A stretch of DNA of 38,824 nucleotides from Tubiluchus corallicola (GCA_030141605.1 JAQGDQ010000717.1:1-38824), one strand, 5' to 3'; positions 1 to 10,226 are shown, numbered from the stretch's first letter. Translations and numbers: made by a program. Notes: a model not told the origin generated them from the sequence alone.

Positions 1-763
1 ATTAACGATCGGTTGCAGAGTGTTCATGGAAATTTGGGTGGGAAAGTAAACGAGGAAATATTGGGAAGTTAAAATAGTCACCATTCTTTTAGGAAAATGA
101 ATTAAACAAGCAACAGTGAATAGGGGAACTGTAGAGTAGCCAGAGCATGTCTATTCTAACCTGGAACCACTAGAATAAGACAGGTGTTGTGGTTATTCAC
201 TACGAAATTATATCATAAAATGGTAGTGTAAAACTGAGCTCAGTGGAAGAAAAAGAAATTTTGGAGTTTCAATGATACGAATAAAAAGACTCGACCCATA
301 AAATGAATTAAAGGGTGCAATAGATAAAGCTCAGGCACTGATCACAGATTTGTTATAAAGCAAACGTCCTGTGTGATACCGCTTTAGCAATATGTGAAAT
401 GGCAAAAGGATTGAAGAATTTAGCACAATTAAAGGAAAAGTGTAAATTTTCATGAAGTAAGGCTAAATATAATAAGTATATGACATAGTAACTATATGCC
501 ATAGGGGATGTAGGTGAAAGAAGGATGTGAACTAGCCGGTAGCTAGCGAATTATAGTATAGTTTAAAACTCTTGATAGGCTCCGTCTACTACCAGACCTG
601 GAACTAAATTCGCGTAAGTGCAGCGAAATGAATCACTGTTGAAAATTAAGCTCTGAGATGGAGTGAATAATTAGGGTTACTCTAAGGGAGGAAAGTGTTC
701 TAACATAAGGAACTTAGGTAAACAAAGTGAAAGTCCAGATTTCTACAAGGCTGCTGTTATATT
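1..763. other. No gene seen; flank upstream of env remnant
   Basis: I translated this stretch around its few longer open runs and recognised no conserved protein. It is rich in stop codons in all frames. By position it would hold the end of pol in an env-bearing retroelement, but no integrase motif is visible, so it may be decayed beyond recognition or unrelated. Confidence 0.4.
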
Positions 764-780
764 TTGGCCTTGTTTTTCAG
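764..780 (+). promoter_or_regulatory. Candidate 3' splice site just before env ATG
   Basis: A pyrimidine-rich run ends in TTTTTCAG at 780, only three bases before the first ATG of the env remnant at 784. Retroviral and errantivirus envelopes are commonly made from a spliced subgenomic RNA, so an acceptor here fits the family. The match to the splice consensus is seen in the sequence; its use is inferred. The donor would lie upstream, probably outside the window. Confidence 0.45.
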
Positions 781-783
781 AAC

Positions 784-3003
784 ATGGAAGCCATTACTGT
801 GCTGTGGATCATAGGAAGTCTCACTTTGGCACCCAGCAGGGCCAATGTAGTGACTAGTCCTGGAGCCTTATTTTTGCGATGAGGTGCAGTCCAAGTGCCA
901 CAGTCTCGATGGGCTCTGCTAATGCAGCTGAACAATAGCCCAGTCGATCTATGTCTAGAGACTCTGAAACTGGAAATGATTAACTTAAGGCAACACACCT
1001 AGGACCCTGCTACCAGTGTGGATAAGCCACACACTGCCATGTACCAAGAAATCCGATTCTTAGAAGCTATTATGGTGTTAGTAAACACCAACTACTTCCA
1101 CTTATATTGCCCAAATACAGGAAATGGGGCAGAAGACAGGGGATACAGCACACCTTCTGGCCTCTAGAGGAACAGGAGTTCGTTAGTCGTTTCCAGGCCA
1201 AGGTGAGCCAGTACCACAGCCGCCACCCAGCTTGTACCTGGATGGTAGACATTCCGAAGACAAGGCACGAAGGGTAGCTCGTAGGCACCAAATAGCCTTG
1301 GTAAACATTAGGAATGCAGACGGAGAAAAGGCAAGATCGAGGCGAAGCTTGCTCCCATTTTTAGGGAAAATCTCAGCGGCCTTAACCGGCACTGCCACCG
1401 AAAAAGATGTTGAAGCATTGGCAGGAAAACTTAACCTGATACAGGCCTCCCTGGAATCAATGCATCACATCCTTGAGAAATCTGTGACGTTCATTAATCA
1501 CACTCATTTAAAGAGTCAGGAGAACGCTAGGCATATTTCGTTACTGCAGAACCACACAGCAAAATTAAAATACAATTTAACTGACTTAAAAGTAGAATTC
1601 GCTTACCATGCGTGGATAAATGACACATGAAATGGATTTGCTAATGGAAATAATGGCGCTAATGCAGCGAATATCTAATATCATGAGGAGGTTGACTGAA
1701 ACTGTACACAATACTACGGATATGCTGTCCACATTGTTATCTGGTACCATGTCACCTCTACTTTTAGGACCTGCACAACTGTGTGATACGCTATATGAAA
1801 TTCGGAAGGCACTGCCGAGTACTTGTCCTTACCGGAAAGACCGGAAGCAGATATTTTGTATTACTATGAAACAATGGAAGTTACGTTGTTAGCTACAGCA
1901 GAGGCATATGCGGTGCTAGCTCTCATATCCCTACAGCCTGTTCAAGATAGGTATGACTTATTTCAGATCATACCTATACCTATGATAAAGCCAAATTCCT
2001 CAGGGTATGTGTACATAGATCCAGGACGGAAATATTATGGCATAAATACAGAACGAACGAAGTGATTCTTGCCAGAGGACCAAGATACTGAACTGTGCTT
2101 AGACAAAAACAGCGAACATGTCAAATTAAGGTCATGTCCACTGCCTACGCTACTGCATGCCCAGTCGTACTGTTTAGTAACAGGCCAGAGGAGACACCTA
2201 GAGGCAGTTGTGACCTATGTTACGGGGTGTACGTGGTACGTATCTCCCTTTGAAGAGACTTTGCTTACCCATACCTGTCTGAACCCCAGTATCGATCGAT
2301 TAACACCAACGGAAGAAAAGATTACCCGTCCTAAATTGATTAAAATTTCAAATGGTTGCAAGGTACAGTCTCGATCATTCGAGTTACCGACATACTACTA
2401 TCCTAACTCTCAAATTAGAATAGAGGCCGAGAAAATAGAGTTACCAATGCCGAAGATGATTGAACGGTTCTGTAAAGAATTAAGGGACATGCAAAATGTA
2501 ACCCGGGGAAGGTTGATTTGATTCCCGAATATTTGAAGTCACCAGCCCAGAAAACATTGGACCAATTTGACATATCTCTAGAAGATCTGAAATGTTCCAT
2601 ACAAGAGAATGGGGAGAGATTAAAACGCCAGAGAATTAAGCTGGCAGAGTCAGTAACAACAGATTTACTACAGGGGTATAAAAAGTGGGTCTTAATAGAG
2701 GCAGTAATTGTTGCCCTACTGATAGTTGGAATCATTTGTTATTTAAAATGTCAAGGCGGTCTGTTTGTACTGACATCCATGTTACATCGATGGAGAACTA
2801 GGTACTCTGCACCCATGACCGAAAGGGGATCCAGCAGGGGGCGGAAACGCTGACCAGAAATATCCTTTGACATAACAAGTTAAGAAGGCCAAGGCTAAAA
2901 GAGCCAAGCAGGCAGAGGAAGACCCACTAGAAATAGAGTTCACAGAAAGAACTCAACCACGCGCACGAGTTGGAGTCCAGGAGAGAAGGGACCATGAAGT
3001 ATA
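784..3003 (+). pseudogene. env: Retroelement envelope, F-like fusion glycoprotein, broken
   Basis: This is a decayed class I envelope protein related to baculovirus F and errantivirus Env. The ATG at 784 begins a hydrophobic signal-peptide-like stretch of about 20 residues. A furin-type site (R-S-R-R, codons 1334-1345) is followed by a fusion-peptide-like segment (SLLPFLGKIS, then LTGTATEKDV), as in F proteins. Several N-x-T/S sites lie downstream. A membrane anchor is encoded at about 2689-2745, followed by a basic tail. A lysine/arginine-rich run at 2879-3001 in another frame probably continues the cytoplasmic tail. The gene is dead: in-frame stops lie at 880, 1000 and 2063, and the readable frame changes near 1150, 1250-1280, 1615, 1820, 2515 and 2855. 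Total length of about 700 codons fits the family. The parent element could be Ty3/Gypsy or BEL/Pao; env alone does not decide. Source family confident, affiliation not. Confidence 0.8.
2979..2991 (+). other. Polypurine tract-like run after env
   Basis: A pure-purine run, AGGAGAGAAGGGA, sits at the end of the env tail. In LTR elements such a tract primes plus-strand synthesis directly before the 3' LTR. No second copy of the following sequence is visible in the window, so the 3' LTR cannot be confirmed. Confidence 0.25.
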
Positions 3004-3039
3004 ATAAAATTCTTTGCCTTAGTGAGAGAAATTAAAAAG

Positions 3040-3058
3040 AATATATATATATATATAA
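3040..3058. repeat. Short (AT)n microsatellite
   Basis: An uninterrupted AT dinucleotide run between the env remnant and the 69-bp minisatellite. Confidence 0.9.
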
Positions 3059-3115
3059 TACGTCGGCTGGCATAGGCACACGGGAACATTACACTTACAT
3101 ATTTTAGAGGAAGTG

Positions 3116-4233
3116 TTATTCTCCCTAACACAGTCGCCACATGCTCTCTAAAGGCATCTGTTTTCTCCCTCTCAAATTGAGCAGATATTCTCCTTAACAC
3201 AGTCGCCACATGCTCTTTAAATGCATCTGTTTTCTCCCTCTCAAATTGAGCAGATATTCTCCCTAACACAGTTGCCACATGCTCTCTTAATGCATCTGTT
3301 TACTCCCTTTCAAATTGAGCAGATATTCTCCATGACACAGTCGCCAGATGCTCTCTAAATGCATCTGTTTACTCCCTCTCAAATTGAGCAGATATTATCC
3401 CTAACACAGTCGCCACATGCTCTCTAAAGGCATCTGTTTTCTCTCTCTCAAATTGAGCAGATATTCTCCCTAACACAGTCGCCACATGCTCTCTAAAGGC
3501 ATCTGTTTTCTCTCTCTCAAATTGAGCAGATATTCTCCCTAACACAGTCACCACATGCTCTCTAAAGGCATCTGTTTTCTCCCTCTCAAATTGAGCAGAT
3601 ATTCTCCCTAACACAGTCGCCACATGCTCTTTAAATGCATCTGTTTTCTCCCTCTCAAATTGGGCAGATATTCTCCCTAACACAGTCGCCACATGCTCTC
3701 TACATGCATCTGTTTTCTCCCTTTCAAATTGAGCAGATATCCTCCCTAACACAGTCGCCAAATGCTCTTTAAATGCATCTGTTTTCTCCCTCTCAAATTG
3801 AGCAGATATTCTCCCTAACACAGTTGCCACATGCTCTCTTAATGCATCTGTTTACTCCCTTTCAAATTGAGCAGATATTCTCCATGACACAGTCGCCAGA
3901 TGCTCTCTAAATGCATCTGTTTACTCCCTCTCAAATTGAGCAGATATTATCCCTAACACAGTCGCCACATGCTCTCTAAAGGCATCTGTTTTGTCTCTCT
4001 CAAATTGAGCAGATATTCTCCCTAACACAGTCGCCACATGCTCTCTAAAGGCATCTGTTTTCTCCCTCTCAAATTGAGCAGATATTCTCCCTAACACAGT
4101 CACCACATGCTCTTTAAATGCATCTGTTTTCTCCCTCTCAAATTGAGCAGATATTCTCCCTAACACAGTTGCCACATGCTCTCTAGATGCATCTGCTTAC
4201 TCCCTCTCAAATTGAGCAGATATTCTCCATGCA
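3116..4233 (-). repeat. 69-bp minisatellite, about 16 units, 8-unit higher order
   Basis: About 16 tandem copies of a 69-bp unit. Because 69 is divisible by 3, the minus strand reads as a repeated 23-residue peptide (RISAQFEREKTDA core) over long open runs. Two units sharing the same private variants (TTAA variant plus the CCATGACACAG neighbour) recur exactly 552 bp apart (3271 and 3823), which is 8 x 69, so a block of eight units was itself duplicated. Several units carry a TAA stop (CTGTTTACTCC on the plus strand), and many differences between units change the amino acid. This suggests a non-coding array whose open frame comes from its period. A repetitive coiled-coil-like protein cannot be excluded, but no start context or flanking exon is seen. 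Confidence 0.9.
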
Positions 4234-4627
4234 ATCTAGATGCTTCTGCCCGCTTTCCAAAAAAGCAGTTTGTTGATTTATGACAACATAGTCGGGATCA
4301 TCACATCCTGGAAAACTGGCATACCACACTTTAAATTCAAACCAAGAAGGAGAGCATGTGTTAATGCAAATCCAGCATCAAAATCTTCACATATATAATA
4401 GGTCTTGAATTCAACAAGGCCTCAAACTCAAGTTACCAAGTTCTATAGCCAATAGTCATCATAACTACATAATGCGTTAACTGAAATAGCTTGTATAATT
4501 GTCCTGACTCACACATAAGCCATTCGGAGATCAAATAATCTGTGATATATGTATGTTAGAATTATTGTTAAAAAATAAAGTTTACTTTACAAATTTAACG
4601 AAAAGTGCCTGTCAGGAACAGCTAACG
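4234..4627. other. No gene seen between minisatellite and BEL/Pao element
   Basis: AT-rich sequence with no recognisable coding motif. The last five bases (4623-4627, TAACG) may be the left target-site duplication of the following element. Confidence 0.4.
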
Positions 4628-5341
4628 TGTGGATATTCTGTAAGTTGAACAAGAGAAAATCCAAAACTTGTTGTTTAAACTTACTGTAGGGACCAAAATG
4701 GCTTATGCATGTAGTAAACTGCTAAGAATTTAAAAGATTGAAATAAAAAAGTGAATTTAATAGCACTAGCTGTGGGATCTCGATGAAAATATAGGAAAAA
4801 CAAATTAGTGGTTAATGTTTTCTAACCAATATGGGTAGGTCTATGATTCAGTAAACTTTGTTTAATAAAATAAGCAAATAAACCGAAAAATAGTAATAAG
4901 CAGCTAACAAAAAATGGACATTAAATACTCAACAATAAGGGACTTTTGCTTGTTATACGATTCGGAACCCTGCAAGCCGGAATACAGTATTAGATGCTGG
5001 TATCGTATAGTTGGGCAAGACCATGACGTGTGTTGTGAAGCTCACGATTTCTTTATCTTATTTTTTTATTAGTTCTTAATTATGATCATTAGTCATATTA
5101 TTACATTCTCTTGTTAAAACATTAGTTATTCCACACAAGAAATTTCAGCTATAAAATAAGTCTATTTCTTTATATACAGTGTAACTTTCATCCTTGAACT
5201 AGTATAACATTTACCTTCATTGAATTGCTGGCTTCCTTGCTTCATGGAAAAAACTTACCTGTGCAAATAAAGCTCACCTGTATTTTACTTGAATTCTACA
5301 TGTATTCTAGTGTCTTAGCAATTACCTTCAGAACTTCTTCA
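4628..5341 (+). repeat. 5' LTR of the gag-only element
   Basis: The part from 5036 is repeated at 7105 with few differences. An AATAAA polyadenylation signal lies at 5266-5271. Relative to the 3' copy it lacks about 83 bp just before this signal. The right end (CTTCTTCA) matches the end of the other copy except for the last base. The left end at 4628 rests on the TAACG/TG evidence only; a minimal reading would begin the LTR at 5036. Confidence 0.6.
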
Positions 5342-5343
5342 TA

Positions 5344-5351
5344 TGGTGCCG
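5344..5351 (+). other. Candidate tRNA primer-binding site
   Basis: TGGTGCCG starts two bases after the 5' LTR end. TGG is the complement of the tRNA 3' CCA and the spacing is normal for LTR elements. Complementarity is visible only over a few bases, so the tRNA is not assigned. Confidence 0.45.
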
Positions 5352-5605
5352 AAATTCTTCATTTTATACAAGTTTATAGAACCAAGGAAATTATGCTAGG
5401 ACTTTATTTGAAAAAAAATCAGTTTGGTATCTACAAATCAGGCGATACAGTTGCTCTGCTTGGACTTTTCCGTTTGCTTAGTACAAGGCTGCAAACCGAG
5501 TGATACAGTTACTCTGTTCCTGTTCACACTGAGTGCTAAATATATGGACAGTATTGGTGCTTCTAATTTGGAGTCCAGACGACTGCAAGTTAACCTTGTT
5601 TGAGC

Positions 5606-7147
5606 ATGGCCGCCACTACAACCACAAGCGACAAGACTAATCTTTACACGCCTCCGTGGGAGGGGGAACCTAAAGGTCATGACATAAGGACTGGACAACT
5701 ACTCCAGCCAATGCAGCCAAGCAAGGACTCATCACAGCCAGGAGTGATCAATATGGACCTTAGTTCTGAGGGCTCAGATGACGGGGAACCAGACTATGAG
5801 CTGCATCTACATATTCCAGCTACCCAAGCCACCCCAACAGCTACAACAGGAGCAATTCCGAAGATAGTTCCAGACAAAGATCCATTGCATGGACACCAGC
5901 TGGAGGTGAAGATACTGATCCAGAACCTGAAAATAGCTATGAACTCACAGCACTATGGTGAGGTGTTTTTCACATGTACTACATTGTTAGACTTAGAATG
6001 GCTAATTATTGCTAATTATCAAAACTTTGTTGACAGATGTAATGCTGCAATTACTGATTTGAGATTTTCAACTGAAATGCTCATAGAGTTGTATGACAAG
6101 CTATCATATATTTATTGTAGTTCAGATGATAGTTCCCATTTAGATGAAGTTAAAGAATCTCTTGCTTCAAAAACTACATTGAAGAGAAATTTGTCTGAAC
6201 TTGGTTCTAAGATTGAAGCCAAAATTAGTTCACTAGAAACCTGTCACTTGAAGGTCAGTGATCCTGTACCTGTAACATCAAGCACACCTGTTTCTGCTGT
6301 GCCAAGGCTACTTGCAATACCTGCTGTAAATGAATTAAGTGCAGTAAATATAGGAGTCCCAGGTTACTCTACAAACCCATTTCATTCCATACCAGTGACA
6401 TCACATGTTACAAATCCCTTTCATTCAACACCTGTTACATGACATTGCGCAAATCATTCTGGTTCAGTACCTGTGATGCCACGATTTTCTAATGCCTCAG
6501 TGGTTCAACCACCTGCTAGTTCAGTAGCATTTGCTAATATGACATCACAGCTAAATGCACAGAGATCAGCTGATCCCTGGAACATTAATCATGCAGGCAC
6601 TGCGTATACTGTACCAGGTAGCAATATTGTTAATAATACTGTACCATCTAGTCATTACCAATATGTGCCTGCACACTCAGTATTTAATACAGTTGTACCC
6701 CCTTGTCTACCAAGTACCTCACATGCATATGAAGGCATGAATCCCTTCTCTGCTCAAACACCATTTGTAGCAGCTCAAACTCACAGTGGTCAGCACAAAG
6801 ACACCAGATTACCAAAATTTAAATTACCAACCTTTTCGGGGGAGGGTAATTATGATTTTGAGGAATTTTGGAGTGTTTTTAATGATGAAATACACTCAAG
6901 GCCCGATTTAACTGACAGTAAAAAGTTCAATTACTTGTTGGGTTGCTTGAAAGGGAATGCATATAGAATAATCAAGATGTACCATAGAACTGCCAATAAC
7001 TATCCTGCTGCTGCTGGTCACTTGATGAAACGCTTTGGCAGAACTGATCACATGGTGACAAATTACCTGAAACCATTTGACGACATAAAACCTACCATAG
7101 AACCTGAAGCTCACGATTTCTTTATCTTATTTTTTATTAGTTCTTAA
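5606..7147 (+). pseudogene. gag: BEL/Pao gag-like gene, one stop, 3' end lost
   Basis: The first ATG is at 5606 with A at -3 and G at +4, a good eukaryotic start context. The frame runs 278 codons to a TGA at 6440-6442 and then continues open in the same frame to 7147. The N-terminal half is acidic and low-complexity, with helical segments and a run of TNPFHS-type repeats around the stop. From about 6806 the sequence LPKFKLPTFSGEGN, then FEEFWSVFNDEIH, KFNYLLGCLKGNA and LMKRFG matches the DUF1759 capsid-like region of BEL/Pao Gag proteins. The last 14 codons and the stop come from LTR sequence (from 7105), so the natural C-terminus, normally followed by zinc knuckles and pol, is gone. Only one nonsense codon over more than 500 codons suggests modest age. 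Family assignment is by motif reading, not by search. Confidence 0.8.
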
Positions 7148-7493
7148 TTATGATCATTTGTCATATTATTACATTCTCTTGTTAAAACATTAAAAATTCC
7201 ACGCAAGAAGTTTCAGCCATAAATTAAGTCTATTTCTTTATATACAGTCTAAACTTTCATCCTTGAACCAGTATGCATAACATTTACCTTCATTGAATTG
7301 CTGGCTTCCTTGCTTCATGGAAAAAACTTACCTGGTCAGTCTGCTTTCAGAGATCACTGTGTAAGCATGTAACTTAAATTGAGAGAGCAATGTATAGTGT
7401 TATTAATGATTTATTTAAATAAAGCTCACCTGTATTTTACTTGAATTCTACCTGTATTCTAGTGTCTTAGCAATTACCTTCAGAACTTCTTCG
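7105..7493 (+). repeat. 3' LTR (5'-truncated) of the gag-only element
   Basis: Direct repeat of 5036-5341 with about 83 extra bases at roughly 7335-7417. The AATAAA signal is at 7418-7423. It ends CTTCTTCG where the 5' copy ends CTTCTTCA. It begins within the gag frame with no polypurine tract before it, which marks a deletion junction at 7104/7105. Confidence 0.75.
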
Positions 7494-7498
7494 TAACG

Positions 7499-7930
7499 TG
7501 CGTCGTTATCAAGGTTATGGCCTACGTTAGAAGCCACTGAACTAACAAAAACTTGTCAGCCGTGTTTAGGTGTGTGTACGCTTGACTTCTACTAAACAAA
7601 CAGTCCAAATTAGTCCAAATGAATGCATGTAAATGTACTGTAACATAACGTGTTGGTAAAACAAACAAGGCCTCGCAGACAAGGTTGCAACACACATACC
7701 CATAGTAGGGTCAATTTGCTGACTCATCCCAAAAAATTGCAAGAAACGTTTTTAGTACTTTCTTGTATTACTTGGTCCAGAGAATATCATTTCCAAACAG
7801 GACTGAAATTTGATCTCTGCAATCTAATTATGACGCCAAAAAGATGGCCGCCATTTGACCAAAATAAATGCGTATTTAGCGTACAAGAATGGTGGAAAAT
7901 TGTTCATTTATATTCAAAAACACGAAGCTT
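7499..7930. other. No gene seen
   Basis: AT-rich sequence with frequent stops. An ATGGCCGCCATTTGACC-like motif near 7845 is a simple near-palindrome, not a recognised gene start. Confidence 0.35.
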
Positions 7931-8304
7931 TGCACAGTGTTAGAGTTCATTAAAGTAATTAATTTTAATTTTGGACTCAATCGAAGTTCGTCCAATATGA
8001 CCGCAAACTTCAATATGGCTGATTATATGGCTGTTGCTGGCTAATAAAGCCGATATCTTAGCTATCAGAGCAGACAGTATAATGATCTTGGTGTCCAAAT
8101 ATGGGCTTTTTATCACCGTTTAAGTGCCCCGTTTCATCCCCTTTACATCACCCTGTTTCAAGGTGAGATGACCTCAGATGATGCACAAATTGATGAATTG
8201 CGCAAATCTAGTTGATTTTTGACCGTGCAAAGCCAGTCGAAATTTGTACAATATTTCAACAGCATTTAATGTGTCCGACAAGATAGCTGTTCCTAATTTT
8301 TTTG

Positions 8305-8521
8305 CAAAGTCGACTACCTGTTTCGTCAACTAACATGCACGTACTGTCACAGTGCAGCAGGGTTATGTTTGAGTGCTGGTATGGCATTCCGTATGAATAC
8401 TGCACATACAGTATTGTATAATGCGTTAGGTACATTGCGATACTCTGCCTAAAGTCTGGAACAGGAAAAGGTTTCAGGTTTATAGCTTTTCATGAAATTG
8501 GGAAGTCCCTGAAAAGAATCA
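8305..8521 (+). repeat. Left arm of outer inverted repeat
   Basis: Pairs with 10020-10226 on the opposite strand. The outer 70 bases (8305-8375) match well, including CAAAGTCGACTACCTGTTT. Matching continues more weakly inward to CTGAAAAGAATCA at 8509-8521. In the frame starting at 8422 the arm reads YIAILCLKSGTGKG, then GKSLKRI; the opposite arm reads YIATLGVMSGTS, then AKALKRI, so similarity also shows at the peptide level. I recognise no family. Confidence 0.7.
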
Positions 8522-8649
8522 CAACGATCATAGACCTAGAAGGAGAACAATTGCCAATAATTATAACACAGAGAGAATGTTTACCTTGGGATCTTGCAAT
8601 AAGATGGCCAATTCAAGTGGTAAGTGGAATTCACCAAAAAACACCTTGA
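8422..8649 (+). CDS. Unrecognised 75-codon open frame, exon-like
   Basis: An open run of 75 codons with no ATG at its start, bounded by a TAA at 8419-8421 and a TGA at 8647-8649. A strong splice-donor-like GTAAGT lies inside it near 8620-8625, so it could be a former exon of a host gene or of a transposon. The related minus-strand run near 9959-10150 in the opposite inverted-repeat arm supports a once-coding ancestor, but repeats also copy non-coding sequence. No domain is recognised. It is equally likely to be a chance open frame. Confidence 0.2.
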   Translation, partial: CVRYIAILCLKSGTGKGFRFIAFHEIGKSLKRITTIIDLEGEQLPIIITQRECLPWDLAIRWPIQVVSGIHQKTP

Positions 8650-8900
8650 ATTTTGTTCACAATACATTTATCTTAGATCACATCTGCTCATTAATTTCGC
8701 TCCGCTGCATTAAATTAGTAAGAGACAGAGTGAATTTCATTTCCTGTTGAAACAGAAAACGGAAGATTGTATGTTATAAACTTTCCTCAACATTCACCTT
8801 TGCTTTTGTTCATGCTGTAAATCTATGGTACAGGTCCCAGGCTTTCCCCTTGCTGAATTACATATTATGTTTAAACTTTCGTTTCTTGTAAACTGGTTTA
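8640..8900 (+). repeat. Left arm of inner inverted repeat (hairpin)
   Basis: Pairs with 9058-9288 on the other strand; the loop is about 157 bases. A long matched core includes AATCTATGGTACAGGTCCCA and ATTACATATTATGTTTAAAC. The left arm has an extra block of about 40 bases at roughly 8697-8740. Identity looks to be around 80-85% by eye. Confidence 0.85.
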
Positions 8901-9057
8901 CAATACTTAGCGTAAATGGCTTCGTTTCCTAAAGCAGAAATTGCAAAAAAGGTGTCCATGTCTTTCACTGGCTATATGGCTATTGATAGATTGTAAGTGC
9001 TATATCTTAGCTATCAGAGCAGACAGGATAATGATTTCAGTAGGTTTTCTAAACCAG

Positions 9058-9288
9058 TAAACCAGTTAATGAACATGAAGCAAAAGTTTAAACATAATAT
9101 GTAATTGAGAAATGGGAAAACCTGGGACCTGTACCATAGATTTAGAGCAAGAACAAAAGCAAGACGAACGTTGAGGAAAATTTACAACATACAATTCAGA
9201 ATTTTCTGTTTTCTGTATCAACAAGATGATCATTAATGACCACACGAGATCTGAGATATATATGTTCAGAGCAAAATTTAAGGTGTCT
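9058..9288 (-). repeat. Right arm of inner inverted repeat (hairpin)
   Basis: Reverse-complement partner of 8640-8900. A transcript through both arms could fold into a long imperfect double-stranded stem. Confidence 0.85.
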
Positions 9289-10019
9289 TTGTTCGTTAAC
9301 ACATGCTATTGCAGCGACCGTGTAAAAGTGCAACAAAAAAGTAAATGAGAGTAAATATTGTGATCCAAAATTGTTTGCACAGTGCTAGAGTAGGTAATTA
9401 ATTTTGATTTTGGAATCAAAGTAAATAATAGATAGGTTGTAACGATAGTATTCCTTTAGACTCACATTTTAAGACCACTACTTTTAAAATCACCGTCATA
9501 TTAACAGGGCCAAGCAATACTTGCTTGGACATATTTACATCTGCCATAGCGCCATCTATTAGCACCAGCTGGCAACACATTTACTAAGTTGTTGATAGTG
9601 TTTTGATGCTTTAAGATACAAAATCCAGTGTGTTTTCTTTGTTAGTAAAACTGTTCCAGCCTGAGAAAAACTGCGACAGTAAAATAAAAAATAGGGAAGG
9701 AATCAGCGCCGGATTCCAACAGTGCTGCTTGATGCACAACCTGTTCGGTATGCGCCACATTGCATTCATTGACACTTGTGGGTGAGTCTTTAAGTTCTTT
9801 GTCAACTGTCACATCGCACATGTCTTGGCTTTGTCATACATTCAAAGCAAAGCAATCAAGCGCAAACATGAGGTAAGTCAGCTGCTTAGACCTAAATATA
9901 ATGCTTAGAGACACTAAATTATTCTGCTACATCTTTAGTACTTACCATGCAAATCGCGCTATCTTTTACCTCTTCTATCAAAATCTAACTCCGGTCGCAA
10001 CCAGCAACAGCTAACTGAA
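9289..10019. other. Extra segment inside the outer inverted repeat
   Basis: This block has no counterpart between the two left arms, so the outer inverted repeat is asymmetric. No conserved coding motif is visible. The short minus-strand open frame at 9611-9805 has no recognisable features. Confidence 0.4.
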
Positions 10020-10226
10020 CTGATTCTTTTCAGAGCCTTCGCGATTTTGTGAGAGGTTATATTACTTGTTCCAGACATTACACCGAGAGTAGCAATGTAC
10101 CTTCGCAATTTATAACACTGCACATGTATTACTCGATCGAGAAGCCACACCTACCTGCATTCAAACATAATTTGCTACACTGTGACAGTAGTGCATGTTA
10201 GCTGACAAAACAGGTAGTCGACTTTG
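10020..10226 (-). repeat. Right arm of outer inverted repeat
   Basis: Reverse-complement partner of 8305-8521; best match at 10155-10226. Confidence 0.7.

Larger units (their letters stand above)
4623..7498 (+). mobile_element. Short BEL/Pao-type LTR element keeping only gag
   Basis: Direct repeats flank a gag-like gene, so this is an LTR retrotransposon derivative. The shared LTR sequence is 5036-5341 and 7105-7493. The 3' copy begins inside gag coding sequence, so protease, reverse transcriptase, RNase H and integrase are all missing, together with the polypurine tract and probably the first part of the 3' LTR. A TAACG pentamer occurs at 4623-4627 directly before a TG and again at 7494-7498 directly after the 3' LTR, which would make the 5' LTR 4628-5341. 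The 5-bp duplication fits BEL/Pao. The direct repeat is seen; the outer left boundary is inferred. Confidence 0.7.
7931..9417. repeat. Direct repeat pairs in a mosaic repeat region
   Basis: Two pairs of direct repeats interlock here. About 34 bases beginning ATATCTTAGCTATCAGAGCA occur at 8053-8086 and 9002-9035 with one or two differences. A segment beginning TGCACAGTG and ending in AATTTTGGA-type sequence occurs at about 7931-7975 and 9376-9415. They show that the region was built from repeated copies of the same source. Confidence 0.75.

Noticed and set aside
3039-3115. 3' LTR of the env-bearing element directly after the polypurine-like tract
   Set aside because: No second copy of this sequence is in the window and no TG...CA unit with a duplication can be drawn.
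5026-7505. Target duplication ACGTGTGTTG / ACGTGCGTCG around the gag-only element
   Set aside because: The two stretches match at 8 of 10 bases but do not touch both LTR ends, and 10 bp is too long for BEL/Pao; TAACG fits better.
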